The notes: generated by a model from the sequence alone, not told the origin. A stretch of DNA of 64,000 bases from Lithospermum erythrorhizon (GCA_019722365.1 JADFUC010000159.1:245030-309029); one strand, 5' to 3'. Counted from the stretch's first letter, positions 1-12,439 are shown. A program made the numbers and translations.

Positions 1-734
1 CATTAACCTATTGTTTTGGCCTGAAGTTGTTATCATCATGTTATGTTAAACTTTTAGTCTCATTTTCATATGTTCTTATATATGTTTCATAACACATTAT
101 AGATGGGAAATTATGTACTGTGTATATACTTTGATAACAAATACATTCACTTTGTAATCATCAGGACATGTATGTGAATACTAGAACATAGAATGCATTA
201 TCACAAATATCATTTCTAGGGATCATTCATGCTCCAATTAATCTCTTTCATTTCTGCCTGTCCTTATCGTTCTGACAAATACTCCATTAATAAGCAACTC
301 ATTTACTTATCATTTTAGATACTTACATCCACCAAACCTAAGTAAGGTCGTTATTGAGCTGAATCGGTCAGAGGTTCGTTATATCTAGAGTGACTCAGAG
401 TAAAGATTTAGCCGATTCATTATTTGATCCTGTATATAGTCGAGTTCAAAAGTATATAGGGAGTTGATTGTAAATATGCGTAAATGGATTCATACTCGAC
501 TTTAGACCCGTCTGAAAATTTAGGTCCTTGATTTGATGTAGAACTCCAATAATTACAATGCTTACTAGTATGAGTTGTTGCTAGCCAACCGAACTAAGTT
601 TGGGTTCCCCACTAAGTTGTCAATCTATAATTCTATATAAATACATTTCGATTTTTCCCTATGTTAGGTAATCTTTTATGCTAAATCCATAAACTTAATA
701 TCCATTTAGTTAGAAACATACCAAAATTTGAAAA

Positions 735-1060
735 CCGGTTTCAAATTAGTATTCTAGGTCAAAATTGGACATATATAGTTTCATGTGGTCCTTCGACCTA
801 CATTTTCTTTCCATATTCCAGTCCAAGTTTCAGGCTATCTTTTTGGCTTTCGGTTTCAAATTAAAACTATATGTCCAAATTCAAACCGTTCCGCTTCGAT
901 GCTTTTTTCCACCTATATTTTTTTTCCATGTTCAATTCATCAAGTATTTTTTCTCGGTGCTCGACTTGAAATCAAGGTAATATTCTAAATCAAAATTGCA
1001 CCGGTTCAGTTTCAAACGGTTATTCAACCTATATTTTATTTCCATGCTCCAATCCAAACT
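735..1060. repeat. Three imperfect ~115-bp tandem units
   Basis: Three related blocks lie head to tail. Each carries a variant of 'acctatatttt...ttccatg..caatccaa', at about 795, 908 and 1025, and phrases such as 'attctaggtcaaaattg' recur at the same offset. The short ORFs across this stretch are a by-product of the repeat and show no conserved protein signature. It lies upstream of the CAF1-like gene and may fall in its promoter region. A TATA-like 'ctatataaat' lies further upstream near 634, with no gene assigned to it. Confidence 0.55.
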
Positions 1061-1340
1061 AAATCGTTACCACCTCTTACTCTCTCACATAATTAATTAT
1101 AACCACCTCCTTATTTTCATTAACAAAATTCACAATCCTCATAACTCTCTCTCTCAAAATAAAATAATAATCCCAAAATCAAAATCAAAATAAACAAATA
1201 AAACAAACCTTATTTTATAATATAATCTATCTGTACAATAATAATACATATATTATTCTCCTATTTTCAATTATCACAACCCTAACCTCACCGGAAAACC
1301 CCCTCCTCCACCATCACCACCACCACCACCCATCACCACC

Positions 1341-2124
1341 CGGTCCGTCTGGGCCCACAACCTCGCCGCCGAATTCCGCATCATCCGTGACGTCATCGAC
1401 CGGTTTCCTTACGTCAGCATGGATACTGAGTTTCCTGGAGTGGTATATCGTCAAGATTATCGGTCAATTGATCCCTTTGACCATTACCAGACGCTCAAAT
1501 CCAATGTGGACGCCTTGAAATTAATTCAAGTTGGAATAACATTAACTGATGAATTTGGAAATTTGCCTGATTTAGGATTAAATAATAATCGATTTATTTG
1601 GGAATTTAATTTGGCTGATTTTGACTTGGTCAACGATGATCACGTACCTGCTTCGATCGATTTATTACGTCAGCAAGGGATTAATTTTGATAAGAATAGA
1701 AAGGATGGAATTAAATGTAGCAGATTTGGGGATTTGATGATGTCATCAGGGTTGGTTTGTAATGATTACGTGACGTATGTGACTTTTCACGGGGCGTATG
1801 ATTTCGGGTATTTGATTAAGACGTTAACGGGTCGGGCGCTCTAATTATCGGCTTTGAGCCATGCGAGTGTTTTTCGGGGAGAGGGTTTATGATGTGAAGC
1901 ATTTGATGAGGTATTGTAGGAGTTATTTGCACGGGGGGTTGAATCGTGTGGCAGAGACGTTGGCGTTGGAGAGGAAGGTGGGGAAGAGTCATCAGTCGGG
2001 GTCGGATAGTTTGTTGACGTGGGACGCGTTTGAGAAGATTAGGATGGATTATTTTGATGGGGATGATGAAATGCTGCAGAAGTATGCGGGTGTTTTGTTC
2101 GGGTTAGATGTTCTATCCGCTTGA
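1341..2124 (+). pseudogene. CAF1: CCR4-associated factor 1 (CAF1/POP2-type) deadenylase, frameshifted
   Basis: CAF1 is the DEDD-family 3'-5' exoribonuclease of the CCR4-NOT complex and shortens mRNA poly(A) tails. Plant CAF1 genes of this subgroup are usually intronless, and so is this copy. Conserved sequence begins upstream of the first ATG (1419): from 1341 the frame reads RSVWAHNLAAEF, then the first catalytic motif MDTEFPG (D and E), then KSNVDALKLIQVG and NRFIWEFN. The second motif is in FHGAYDFGYL and the third in GSDSLLTW. The frame is broken near 1840: after GRAL comes a TAA, and the protein resumes one base out of phase as [17 protein letters not shown] from about 1861, running to TGA at 2122-2124. 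No in-frame ATG precedes the conserved N-terminus; a proline-rich stretch opens instead, reaching back to a stop at 1242. Either this is a recent pseudogene, or two or more indels are sequence errors in a real gene. Family assignment is firm; functional status is not. Confidence 0.85.
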
Positions 2125-4208
2125 TAATGTGTCGAGTAGTTGTTTTTAGGGTGTTAAGCTGTTGATTGAGCCGGGAATGCATCAAGTTTATGTGTTAAAT
2201 CCTGTTCTTGATAAAAGAAAGCTAGTTCTATTTATTCGAGTCTCTTGATCGATTATGCTTTATTTTGTGTAGTTTTAGTATGTTTATATTTGTTTCGTAG
2301 CCAAGAAAGAATCTCTGTTGTGATACTAGCATGTTAACTGAAATGCTCAAAAAATTAATCTAGTCATGACCTTGATGAGTATTTTAATAGAACCAGACTT
2401 GTCGTTAGTTTAATGGTGCGGAAGATTGTCATCCACCTACGGAATTATCATGTTCTTGAATCGATTCTATCTTAAACGAATAATTCAGCAATTGAGGTGG
2501 CAATGTAGGCAGTATAGCTTTTAGGTCTCTGGCTGTTGTAATTTTAACTTAATTTAGAATTCATGACTAATTTCGAAATGAAGTGCTGATTTATTCTTGT
2601 ATTTCACAATGGTCAACTAGATAATCCTTGTATTTCTCAATGCTCAACTCGATAGTCCTTGTATTTCACAATGTTCAACTAGATAATAAGCTATGTGAAA
2701 AATATAATGGGATACTGATAAGCCTTGGGCTGGATATATCTGTGGTAAGGAGCAGTCAGTGTTTTCTAGTTATTCTAGGTATGTTATGTAGTTTTTGTAT
2801 ATATGAGGTAGTTCAGAAAGATATTAAAATTGTGTTGTAAATGTGTTATTGGAAGATGTGTATACATTTCCTTTGAAGGGATGAAGTCGAGCACATGGTT
2901 TTGGCTCATGCTTCTTTTCAAAAAATTTGTAGAATGTAATTGTTTTGGTAGTAACTAGCTTGGGACTAAGGAATATGTGGTGTGAGCAGCCTTCGATGTG
3001 GTTGTAAGGACCCCAATGTCTCTTCTACCTGCTCTTCGTGTGTTATAGGTTTTGTATATATGAGTTAGTTTGGAACTAGGAATACAAAACATGGTTTTGT
3101 AAAAAAATTGCGATAGATAGAGTTTGCTTGGGTGATACCTTTATCAGTTGCTAGTCTGTTCAAACCCCACTCCCGAAGAGAAGTTAATTTTTTTTCCAAC
3201 TGGAGAAGTGCTTATAAAGCATCTACAAAGGGCTGGTCCAATATGTTACCAAATTTAAAATCTGTTTAATGAACTTTGTGTGTTATATGCCTTTGTTATG
3301 CGACTACAACCATTATTTAAACCTCCTCCTTTGAAAACTTTTTCTACTGGCTGCCTTGAATTTGTCTCCAAGTCCTTCGGTTCTATGCGAGATATCCTTT
3401 ATATTAACATGAACATTTTATGCATATCTCTTCTCAAACTTCAAATTTAAACGTACTGTACACGAAAATTCTGGTGCTTAAAGAAGTTAAGCCTTTCTCA
3501 GTTGATTCACTTTCTATTCGATTTGGATGGAGAATTTACACCTAGAATCATTTGGTAATCCTTGAATAGGTGATATAGGTCACAGATTCACATCTAGAAT
3601 TGGAGCTGTCATTTTTCTGTTTTGGAGATTTACAGTATCATTTCCTGAGTTCTATATGAAAATGTATGAAAACATATACTGTTTTCTTTATGCTACTTCT
3701 CTACAGAGTACAGACTTGAGACAAGGATGATTAACGATGAGATTTGTTATAACAAAATTGTTAATTGAGACTGTGGTTCACCACTTTACCTCCTAGTATT
3801 GTTACAGATAAATTATCATTGCTTTGTCATTTGTTCCTCATGTTGCTATTTCCGTTGAACAATTTATTTTGTGATAAACAATGGAAATTGCAAAACTTGA
3901 TATGTCAGATTTAGGAATACTTTAAGCCTAGTCAATGCTGCCATTTTCTGAGAAACTCTTTTCTGTAAAGTTTTACATTCCTTCATCATCTGAATGATCT
4001 ACTTGAAAAAAAGTAAAATTAGTAATTTAATTGTTGAACAAAAAAAAGGAATTTCACCAATTTTATCATGTTTTCATTGAACTCAGTTTGAAACAGAATT
4101 GATTGCCATCATGTATTCAATTACTAAACATGACAAGAACATACACTTACACAATCATAATTTTTTTTTTTTTTTTCAAAATCTACAACTTATAATCATT
4201 CAGAAAGG
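2125..4208. other. Intergenic, no gene recognised
   Basis: AT-rich DNA between the convergent CAF1-like and NHL genes. I see no ORF with protein-family character on either strand. The only clear structure is the 31-bp triplicate at 2596-2688. The 3' untranslated ends of both neighbours must lie here, but I cannot place poly(A) sites with confidence. Confidence 0.5.
2596..2688. repeat. 31-bp tandem triplicate
   Basis: Three consecutive copies of a unit beginning 'cttgtatttc' start at 2596, 2627 and 2658, each 31 bp long. Each contains 'caatg.tcaact.gata' with a few substitutions. It is a minisatellite in the CAF1-NHL intergenic region, with no coding meaning. Confidence 0.8.
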
Positions 4209-5054
4209 TCATCCTGTTATGAAGCAACTTTGTTTACTGCCATTCCATTTTCCACCACCAGTGGCATCTGGAAACTGGACATGTATATTATCACAGATTA
4301 TCGCCAGAGGACTTCTCCTCCCCCAGAAGTCGTCAGCGTTAAAAGACGCCATTGTAACAAACCTTAGATTGAACCAGATACTTCCCTTCTTCCGGTCCTC
4401 ATCTATTTGTTGATACCAAAAAGCTCCAGTGGAGTCATAACCAGAATTGGGCACTGCAAATTTTGCAGTCATTATTCTGTCTTGCTGCGAATTCAGATTC
4501 CAAATTGCTTCCACCATTGATACATCAATCAAGATGTCTTTATAAAAGAGTCTACCCTCGATGTGCTCAAACGACACCTTCATTCTCTTGTTTGGATTAT
4601 GGACAGTCACATTTGCTTCCCATATTGCATTCAAGGTTGAATTCTTGAACTCGAATGTGGGTACAGACATGGATTCTACTAAGAAAAACGGGATATTCGC
4701 CCCGTAAATTGCCCAAACTAAGATGCTCATTGAGGTGGTGAAGATAACTAACATAGTTATCAAGCAAAGGATTCCCCTGGCAAGGGAATAGCGACTTCTT
4801 GGTTCTGGGTATGCCTGGGGGTATTGGGAGGCGGTATAATAAGCGCCGTTCTGCGGAGGCATGGATTGGTGGTGATAGGAGGGGTCTGGATATCCAGGGT
4901 AGGGTGGCTGCATGGGATACCCTTGATGGTATGGTGGTGGTGCATATCCTGGAGGTGGCATCATCGGTTCTGGTTGTGTCCGTGGCGGGTGGCCTAAACC
5001 TTCCGGTGCTGATTGCCTCTCCAACTCATTGGGGGCAGTTGTGGATTGATTCAT
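4209..5054 (-). CDS. NDR1/HIN1-like (NHL) protein with LEA-2 domain
   Basis: An intact single-exon gene of 281 codons. Residues 1-90 are rich in Pro, Tyr and Gly, with PGY/PYPGYP-like repeats and no signal peptide. One membrane segment spans about residues 94-117 (GILCLITMLVIFTTSMSILV). After it comes a LEA-2-type domain at about 125-255 with the family's characteristic NPNKRMKV motif (about 153-160) and alternating beta-strand hydrophobics. The pattern is that of NHL proteins: a cytosolic tail, a signal anchor, and an extracytosolic LEA-2 domain at the plasma membrane. Relatives of NDR1 act in pathogen responses and wall-membrane attachment, but a specific role cannot be read here. The first ATG after a purine-rich leader is taken as start. 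A TATA-like box lies about 140 bp upstream. Family assignment is strong; the exact member is not assigned. Confidence 0.9.
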   Translation of the reverse strand: MNQSTTAPNELERQSAPEGLGHPPRTQPEPMMPPPGYAPPPYHQGYPMQPPYPGYPDPSYHHQSMPPQNGAYYTASQYPQAYPEPRSRYSLARGILCLITMLVIFTTSMSILVWAIYGANIPFFLVESMSVPTFEFKNSTLNAIWEANVTVHNPNKRMKVSFEHIEGRLFYKDILIDVSMVEAIWNLNSQQDRIMTAKFAVPNSGYDSTGAFWYQQIDEDRKKGSIWFNLRFVTMASFNADDFWGRRSPLAIICDNIHVQFPDATGGGKWNGSKQSCFITG

Positions 5055-5189
5055 CCTTTTCTACCTCTCCTCCCTAGTCCCCTCCCCCCGTTGAAGAAAA
5101 TTGAGAGGAACAACAGAGAGGAAGAAAAGAAAATGATGAGGCAGTTTGATAAAATTGTGTTTTTTGCCAAAATGAGAATGAAAAAATCT

Positions 5190-5199
5190 GATTTATAGC
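5190..5199 (-). promoter_or_regulatory. TATA-like box of the NHL gene
   Basis: On the minus strand the sequence reads CTATAAATC about 140 bp upstream of the NHL start codon. That leaves room for a 5' leader of roughly 110 bases. Assigned by motif and position only. Confidence 0.45.
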
Positions 5200-6647
5200 A
5201 TCCTTGAGAAAATATGCGTTTCTCGGCTTCTTGATTGCCTCTCTTTGATTTTTTAAATCCTAGCCTCATATTTTTACTATGGGTAAATGTTTGAAGTCAA
5301 AGTTAGTAAGAGAATGGAGAATTACTACTAAAAAGGACCGACTACACCAAGAATTATAGTAAAACTTGATTTGATCTGGTTCATTTCCACCAATGTTTGA
5401 TATTTGCATATGAATATGAATATCAGGAACCCAACAAAATTGTACATCCAAACCATCAAATCGGTTCAAATGGGACAAAATCATTCAAAAGTTCAAATCT
5501 AACAACTATATATGACTCTAATATAATAATAGTCCCTCTAATGAAAAAGGATGCTCAAGTTTAGACATTTGATAGATAATCATTTTTACCTAAGATGCAT
5601 GTGCTAGTATTCTTGGAGACACCCTAAGATTATGATATATTGGAATCTTTCTTACCTATATATAATAAGAATATTACAAATTCAAATATCTTTAATTCTA
5701 TATTTTTATATCATTAATGAATAATGTTTCAAGTAGATTTACAAAGAAGTGATGCTAAGATAATTCTTTCTGATTTAAATAATTGAATAAGTCACTTAAT
5801 GACTTAATTTTTTTTTGTTAATTTGACCATTTAAAATCTAAATGTGATATTTTATAGGGAATATATGAGAATTTTGTATACAAGAAGTCTAACAATAAAT
5901 AACGAAAACAATAACATCACAAATATTCAAAATGGAGATAATTACAAACAGTTCCTGGAGTTTGGTAAAAAGCAAGACTTAGTCTCGGAAGCCATATTGC
6001 TGCAGACCGATACCCTTTAAATTTCAAAATTTGTTGCAATATATGGCTCCTTTTCTCCCTATTAATGATAGTAGGTGATTACCGATCCGTGCACGGTTAA
6101 AAAATTCTGACTTGAAAGAATTGGAACCAATTATCTATATCTAAGAAAAATCGGACGACCGAACCGATAGACACGAGACATAAAGGCCCCATTTTTTGGG
6201 TCCGCTGGCGGAGTCTCATGGTTAAAAAAACTGATATTTCGCTCCGGATTTTTTGATATTTCGTCCAATAATAACACTAAACGACAAGATGGAACTGGGA
6301 TTAATAGTGCACCAATGCGGTCCTAGACTATTTATACAACTAGTTTGTAAACTATGCGACTATCATTGCATTCTATACAAACTCCAAAGATTTAAATCTT
6401 ACATTTTAATTAACTTCATTTTAACGAATCTCATAGGCTCATTTATGCAATTATCTCATTCAAAACCCCTTGAATTCTCATAATTTATTTCATACAAAAA
6501 CCACGAATTTAAACCAATTTTTACAATTGCCAACATCAAGAAACATAAAAATACCCAAATCAATCAACATTAACACTGAACTATCATCACTAGTAGGCAG
6601 TGATGAAATTCCACCATTTTCGTGCCATTTTTCCACTTGAACATTTT
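5200..6647. other. Intergenic, no gene recognised
   Basis: AT-rich sequence upstream of the NHL gene. Both strands lack conserved protein signatures, and the short ORFs at 5051-5484 and 6253-6483 look random. A mildly GC-richer patch near 6080-6250 could be an old transposon end, but I could not match it to anything else in the window. Confidence 0.4.
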
Positions 6648-7136
6648 TCACAAAAGTATCTCAACATGGGGTTTTTTCCCCTTCATCTTTGGATACACTT
6701 CTTGCATTCTTGGAAAATCCTCTTCAAAAAATCTATTATAATTCTCCTCAAGTTCATGAAAAAGTTGATCATTTCCACGTGGCGGAAGTTCCATATTCTG
6801 ACTCAAAAATGGTGGCTGAAAATCCATATTTTGAGGTTTGTATGATGCCGGAGGTACTACATTCTGATGCATAACAGACGCCGGAAGTACCACATTCTGA
6901 TGCATAACAGGTTCTTGAACCACCACATTCTGAGGCAAAAGCTGTGGAATTGTCACATTCTGGGTTATTGCATTTCTTGATTGGTTCAAGATAACATGAA
7001 ACAACCCATCTTTTTCTCTGCAAAGGTGGGAAAGCTTAGCCTTATCAGTGATAAGGGCTTTTTCTTGAATATTATTGTTACTGAAAAAGAAGATGGAGAA
7101 ATGGTCAGGAGAAATTCTTATTGTTTGAGACACCAT
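6648..7136 (-). CDS. Unrecognised ORF with QN(V/M)xxP repeats
   Basis: A 162-codon ORF that I do not recognise. The N-terminal third is ordinary mixed sequence. From about residue 60 to 125 it repeats a short unit of the type QNV-x-x-P with variants QNVV, QNMD and QNME, roughly six copies spaced about 8-12 residues and often preceded by MH. The tail (about 130-162) is charged and aromatic, with EENYNRFFEEDFPRM. The repeats come from a minisatellite-like DNA array at about 6800-6965. An in-frame stop lies about 33 bases upstream of the start and no intron signals are evident. It could be a lineage-specific gene, a fragment of a larger gene, or an accidental ORF over a repeat. Confidence 0.3.
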   Translation of the reverse strand: MVSQTIRISPDHFSIFFFSNNNIQEKALITDKAKLSHLCREKDGLFHVILNQSRNAITQNVTIPQLLPQNVVVQEPVMHQNVVLPASVMHQNVVPPASYKPQNMDFQPPFLSQNMELPPRGNDQLFHELEENYNRFFEEDFPRMQEVYPKMKGKKPHVEILL

Positions 7137-8439
7137 GGCATGGAGATGCCAACTGGTTCGGCTGGACTATTTGAATATTTCCCAGCTCGATTTTGTTTTT
7201 GCTAGATTTGAGGTTTAATTCAATCACTCTCAGAGTGAGATCAAACTTGATCGGGGCCGTAAACCCGCATAAGGTCCCACCAAATCAAGATCGAGTCCAG
7301 AGGAACGCCGAGGAGGTCGGACTTGTCTTGTCCCGACTCTACCCGACTCCTGATATTTTCAAGGCTAAGCAAGATAGATATTTTCAGCAGATAAATAGAT
7401 TTCCAAATTTCCATTCTAAATCATCAGGAATCTTAAATATAATATATGATAAAAGAAATTATATACGCTGAGTTTAGTACATGTATCAGTTTGCCATAAA
7501 CTATCTATCCGATGTATAATCTACACATCTCATGAAAGCAAAGTGTCACTAACTGTGAATCCGTTTCTTCCCATTATACCGAAGTTTTTTAAGGCTCTAC
7601 GCTGATTAGTCCTAACTACATCGTTAGTGATACCATGTCACATCCTATAAGATTTTTTGTCCAAGAACTTTACGTAATTTTGTGATCCTAGATTCGCATC
7701 CGTTATAACAAACTGCATCGGGGACCGGGTCCGCGAAGACGATGGGTGGTAAAGGTTTAAAGCAGTTTTAATTTATAAATACGGCCTACGACAACAAAGC
7801 GTGAAAGCATTATCACAGGATCCGGCCTCCTCTCACAAGCGATCCGCCCAATCGGCTCCGAAAATCGGGGATTCTTTAGAGGAGAAGGCACACTCAACGT
7901 TGCTGTTGTCTCTGGAGGACGAGATTATTACGGAAGTTTCTCTCGGCGCATAATCGCCGATCAGAGTTGTCGAAAGTCTATATTTAATTGTAGCTTAACC
8001 AACAAGTTGCTGTGAAACAATAACTGCTCAATATGATGCAGAGCACGCCCTTAAGAGACCACTTAGATAAATCCAAATACGTATATTACTAGATTTGGCG
8101 TAATATCATGCTTCTCATGCTGATGATGAGGACGTTAGCTCTTAATTCTATTAGTTTCTTTACCGCATCATATGAAAATTTTAAGGAATCTATGACAAAT
8201 AGTAAAGATTCTATAACTCTAGAAGAAGTTGATCTCGGCTTCTTCATAATAGGAATCAGACATAGTTGTAGCTGTTTCAGCTCTGATACTCAGTCAAGTT
8301 ATCCGCTACGACAGAAGTACTCAGATTCATACGTGTATGAATTTATTATTATATATATTTTGTAATTCGTTATTATACATTAATTTGATCTTGGTTGCAT
8401 TTGTTCATGTTTTTATTATGAATTAGTTGGGTAATTTTC
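7137..8439. other. Unclassified repeat-like sequence
   Basis: Contains GC-richer patches around 7230-7360 and 7690-7960 that resemble LTR or leader sequence of retrotransposons, including a TATA-like 'ttataaatacgg' near 7770. No coding domain or clear terminus can be assigned. It adjoins the broken 3' side of the copia element at 8440. Confidence 0.3.
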
Positions 8440-10980
8440 CAACAATATTAGTCATCAATGACTCCATCTCCTCTTTCATCGCTAACTCTCACTTTATTGC
8501 ATCATCACATTGTACTGCTTCAATATAACTACAAGCTCACCTTTTTCAGTTAACAAAATTAGCAAGTAGGAGGAATACCTTTCGAGTTGCCTGCTTTGCT
8601 CTTTCGCATCTTTTGGGGACCGTGTGTTTCTACTCTTGAATATCATCGAAGTGTCTTCAAGTAACTACAATTGTCTCATCTTCATCAAGCATCAGCCTTC
8701 CTCCGTAGGTACGTCAAATAAAGGATCTTCGTTTACTTTCAGTCAGTACGATCTAAGATATGCCATTCGGAAGAAACAGTCACGCGGGTTGTCCCGCTGC
8801 TTGACTTCCCTGTGATTTCACGGTAGACTCCTCTTCCACTTCTTTCTCCTCCAACACCTTCTCGCCTATGCCTGATAACACCTCTTCATTAAATACCACA
8901 TCCTTACTACGATGCATCTTCCTGGCTCTTCAAATCATGTAACCCGATATCCCATCTCAACACGCCATAACCAATAAATAACAAATATTTGATTTGCATC
9001 AAGCTTGTGATTTGCATCTACATGAACATACACTAAACAAACCTCAAATACTTTCAGTGAAATATAAATTCTTACCTTCTTCTAACTCCACATTTCTTCA
9101 GAATTTTGAAATCTGTAGGACCAGGTCCTCTGTTTATCAAGAAGGCTGCAGTATTGATTGCATCATCTAAGAACATATGAGGTAAACTAGAATGTAACCT
9201 CATACTCCAAGCACGTTCATTTAGCGTTTTGTTCATCCTTTCAGCTACTCCGATTTGTTGGGGCGTTAACTAATGCTTTTCCATTCTCGATCTCCATTCA
9301 ACATAGTATTGATTTGAAATCACTATTAGTATACACACTCCCATTATCATATCTTAAACACTTCACTTTCAGCCCAGTCTTTTCCTCAACCATAGCTTTC
9401 CAGTTGTTAAAGACCCCATACACTTCAGATTTATGCTTCATGAAATAAACTCAAACCTTCCTAGTTGCATCATCAATAAAGGTTACATTAACATAACGAA
9501 CCTCCCACACAAACCAACCAAAGGCATCTCCCCATACATCTCAGGTGAACTAGTTCAGCTTCATCGATTTCAGCTTAACTCCGCTTTTAACAAACCGACT
9601 TTCTTCTCAAGCACCTGCATTATAACTCTCACAGACATGACGATCAATGTATTAACTCAAATTATTTTGAAACAAGTAATTTCATACCTTTTCGCCATGT
9701 GACCCAAACGATCATAAGCACAACCTCGCTTCTAACCATCAACACGCCTATCATCCTCCTAACCTCCAAGAAAAGCACAAAGTACTCATCTTCTGACCTC
9801 GAGCTATACTATCGCCGACGTGCCACTTTCCAAATAAGTTAACATAAATCAAGCTCTTCATCCAACAGACTAGCATAAATCAAGCTCTTCACTAGCTTTG
9901 GTACATGTCCTTTTGTCAATTTCCTAGCATAACCATTTGTCACCTTCAAGTTTACATCTTCCATACCCACAATATTCAATGGTTCACCACAACAAGATGA
10001 ACCGTCTCATAATCTCCGGCTATATAGTTCAACGTTATATCCCGATTAGGTGTAGTATGAAACGACGCACTGTAATCCGCACTCAAGAACTAATAGAACA
10101 ATCAATAATCGACAAGCAGTAGCGCGATCTCCGTAGTAATCAACAACATTGACGCCACTTATGTCGTTGTCCCCGACCTCCCAAGCCCTTGCAAAGGCTT
10201 CCTCATGTTAACCGTGTTGCCATAACCCAGCACTCCGCAGACGCCCTCCACATTTTGACTTATTCCTACCTCGACTTTGACCTCCATTTATTCTTTCTAT
10301 TATCTCTGGCCCCGCTTCCTACCTCTTTTCTACATCTTAAATGCGTAACCTTTTCTCCCCATATTAATTTTACTGCATTTCTTTTCAGACAAGTAGCGCC
10401 TGAGACTACCTTAAGCTCCAACTTATCATTATCTACCAAGCTTACTAACAAAGTTGTTCTAATCACCCCAACTATTTAAGTGTAGATGCTAATAATATCA
10501 ACGTCAGATCTCATCAATCAAAATTCACCGAGCGTGATAATTGATTTATCAACGACAAGTCATTAAGGTGCCTAGTTAGCTGAGAGTGCTATCCGACATC
10601 CTCAAGTGAAACAACTCAAGCCATTAAAAGTACCTTTGTCGTTTAGCCAATGGTTTCTCATACAAATTTGACAATGAATTCATCATGCCCTTTGGCTGTA
10701 GTCTCCTTAGTTAACATTGGGCCGACCACGTCAAAAACATGGTCTCGATCACACACCTAAAAGTCAGCTTCGTCTAACTCTTCCATTCTTCTCATCCATC
10801 TTCTCAAAGCTTCTATCGCCTAATTGTTTGTTCAAATTTTCACAGATAAGTAATCCTCCATATTCACTCCTAATGCGTTAAATCTATCCCATCAAATTTT
10901 CTCCCTACAACACGCCAATATTACTCCTTCGCTCTTTTCGATATCAATCTTAGATTTCAATCAAGAACACTATTTTTTAT
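8440..10980 (-). pseudogene. Copia gag-pol remnant (TNT1/Tork-like)
   Basis: Recognisable minus-strand fragments in pol order. A protease-region segment reads NIVGMEDVNLKV and LTKGHVPKLVKSLIYA (about 10000-9900). A GAG-pre-integrase trace reads RLGHMAKR (about 9715-9690). Integrase core reads KCLRYDNGSVYTNSDFKS (about 9368-9304) and GVAERMNKTLNERAWSM (about 9270-9200), followed by FLDDAINTAAFLINRGPGP (to about 9110). The post-integrase segment gives FIGYG and, after a shift, KDVVFNEEVLSGIG (about 8990-8870). Reverse transcriptase starts as MKEEMESLMTN (about 8490-8440). Stops and frameshifts separate nearly every block, so it cannot encode protein. Confidence 0.8.
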
Positions 10981-10986
10981 ACTAAT

Positions 10987-11580
10987 TGTTGTGATTTAAG
11001 GCCTAATTCAATCACCAAATCTAAGCAAACAATAATAAATCTTACGTATAAATTTAAAAGCAAATGCATTAATAAAGATTTTTATACAGGTTCCTCTCAA
11101 TATGAAAGGTCCATCCTATCGGCTGCCTTTAACTACTAAAACTAAATTGGAAGATTATTACATCTCTATCAAGCTAGAACACTCAATTGAGTAATAATTA
11201 TAACTTATTATTCTCTCAATTACAAGCCTCACAATATTACTTATTTTCTTTGATGATTCAATAATATTCTCTCTCAAGAAGTTGTATGTGATGTTTATTT
11301 TAATAAAAACTTATGTGAGAATGACTCTCTATATATAGGAAAACATCTACCTAAATTTCAGTTATTCCCCGGACCTCAAATCGTCCGAAAGTCAGCTCAA
11401 ACTAAGACTTCTCAAACCTGCTGGGAGTGTGTCGACTTAGCCGTCTCAAACCAAATTCCCGAACTCCACTGCCTCAAAAGGTTCCCTGTCGGAGTTGGTC
11501 GAACTCGACATGGTCCCATCTCCTCTGCCCAAACTTAATAAAATGGCTTCTCGGCCCCTCGCGAAGAGTATTACCGAATA
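10987..11580 (-). repeat. Copia 5' LTR
   Basis: On the plus strand the sequence starts TGTTGTGATTTAAGG at 10987, which is the reverse complement of an LTR end in ...AACA. It contains a minus-strand TATA box near 11325-11337. It is partly similar to the better-preserved LTR at 14199-14767: both share 'agtccgaaa' and 'cctca' blocks at the same relative place. The upper boundary is approximate. Confidence 0.55.
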
Positions 11581-12439
11581 TTGCCTCCCTCCGGTTTCAA
11601 ACGCCCATGTTCTCTGGCCGTGATGAAGATTCTGAAGAAGATGGATTCATGATGGAAACGTTTTGTATGATTCTTGAGTGGTTTTGAGTTTGTATTTGGA
11701 TTTTGGAGAGAGGGAGGTTTATATTAAAGTGGATATATCTTTATAGTGTGAATTTTATAAAAAATTTCATATTGAGGCTGCGGTTAATTAGCTAGTTGAT
11801 AAGGTTGAAACCTCAACTTAAAAATCCTAAACTATTTATGGATCTTGATTCAGTGCTTAAGCTTTTATTATGCTTAAGGTGTTTAAACTATTTAAATAAG
11901 GATAAAATTGATTAATATAAAAATACACCACCTATATTGACTATCGATATTTTCCACATGACATGAACAATCAAGTGAGCTGTAATAAAAAGTAGTGTAT
12001 ATGATTTGATATATCTATAACCTCTACTAAAGAGTGCATGTGCACTCTAAATTAATTTACTTGTCCTTGCACCTATTAGCAATGACTTCTTAACATCATT
12101 AGTTGGGTAGAACTTAAACTTCACGTTATTGTTTGAGGTAATGCGAAAAATTTTCATTTAACATTAATTAGACGAATTTAAGCGGCTTAAGCACGAACTG
12201 CTAAGTTACAATCGCATACGAAAGCACGCCTCGAACTATACGTAGACCAATTAATTAGCTAGTTAACGAGTCAATAGTAAGACGATGATCAATATATGGT
12301 TCGAGAGGATGATCTACAAATAAATGTTATACTACATATTATGTTTTTTGAAATTAAGTATATGGCGTATACCATAATATTCAATTTCTATTTTCCCATA
12401 TCAAATTTTACTTTTAGTTTCGATAATCTAGAAGTAACG

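Larger units (their letters stand above)
8440..11580 (-). mobile_element. Decayed Ty1/copia retrotransposon, 3' truncated
   Basis: Read on the minus strand the order is 5' LTR (about 11580-10987), degraded gag, protease, GAG-pre-integrase, integrase, and the first part of reverse transcriptase, ending abruptly near 8440. No matching 3' LTR follows, so the 3' half is lost. The LTR has a TATA-like 'cctatatataga' and terminates in ...CACAACA. The element is old: its coding frame is broken by many stops and shifts. Confidence 0.8.

Noticed and set aside
765..1193. Short plus-strand ORFs of 65-71 codons upstream of CAF1
   Set aside because: They lie in a three-unit tandem repeat and have no conserved protein character.
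9433..10479. Plus-strand ORFs across 9.4-10.5 kb
   Set aside because: They are antisense to the recognisable copia pol remnant on the minus strand.
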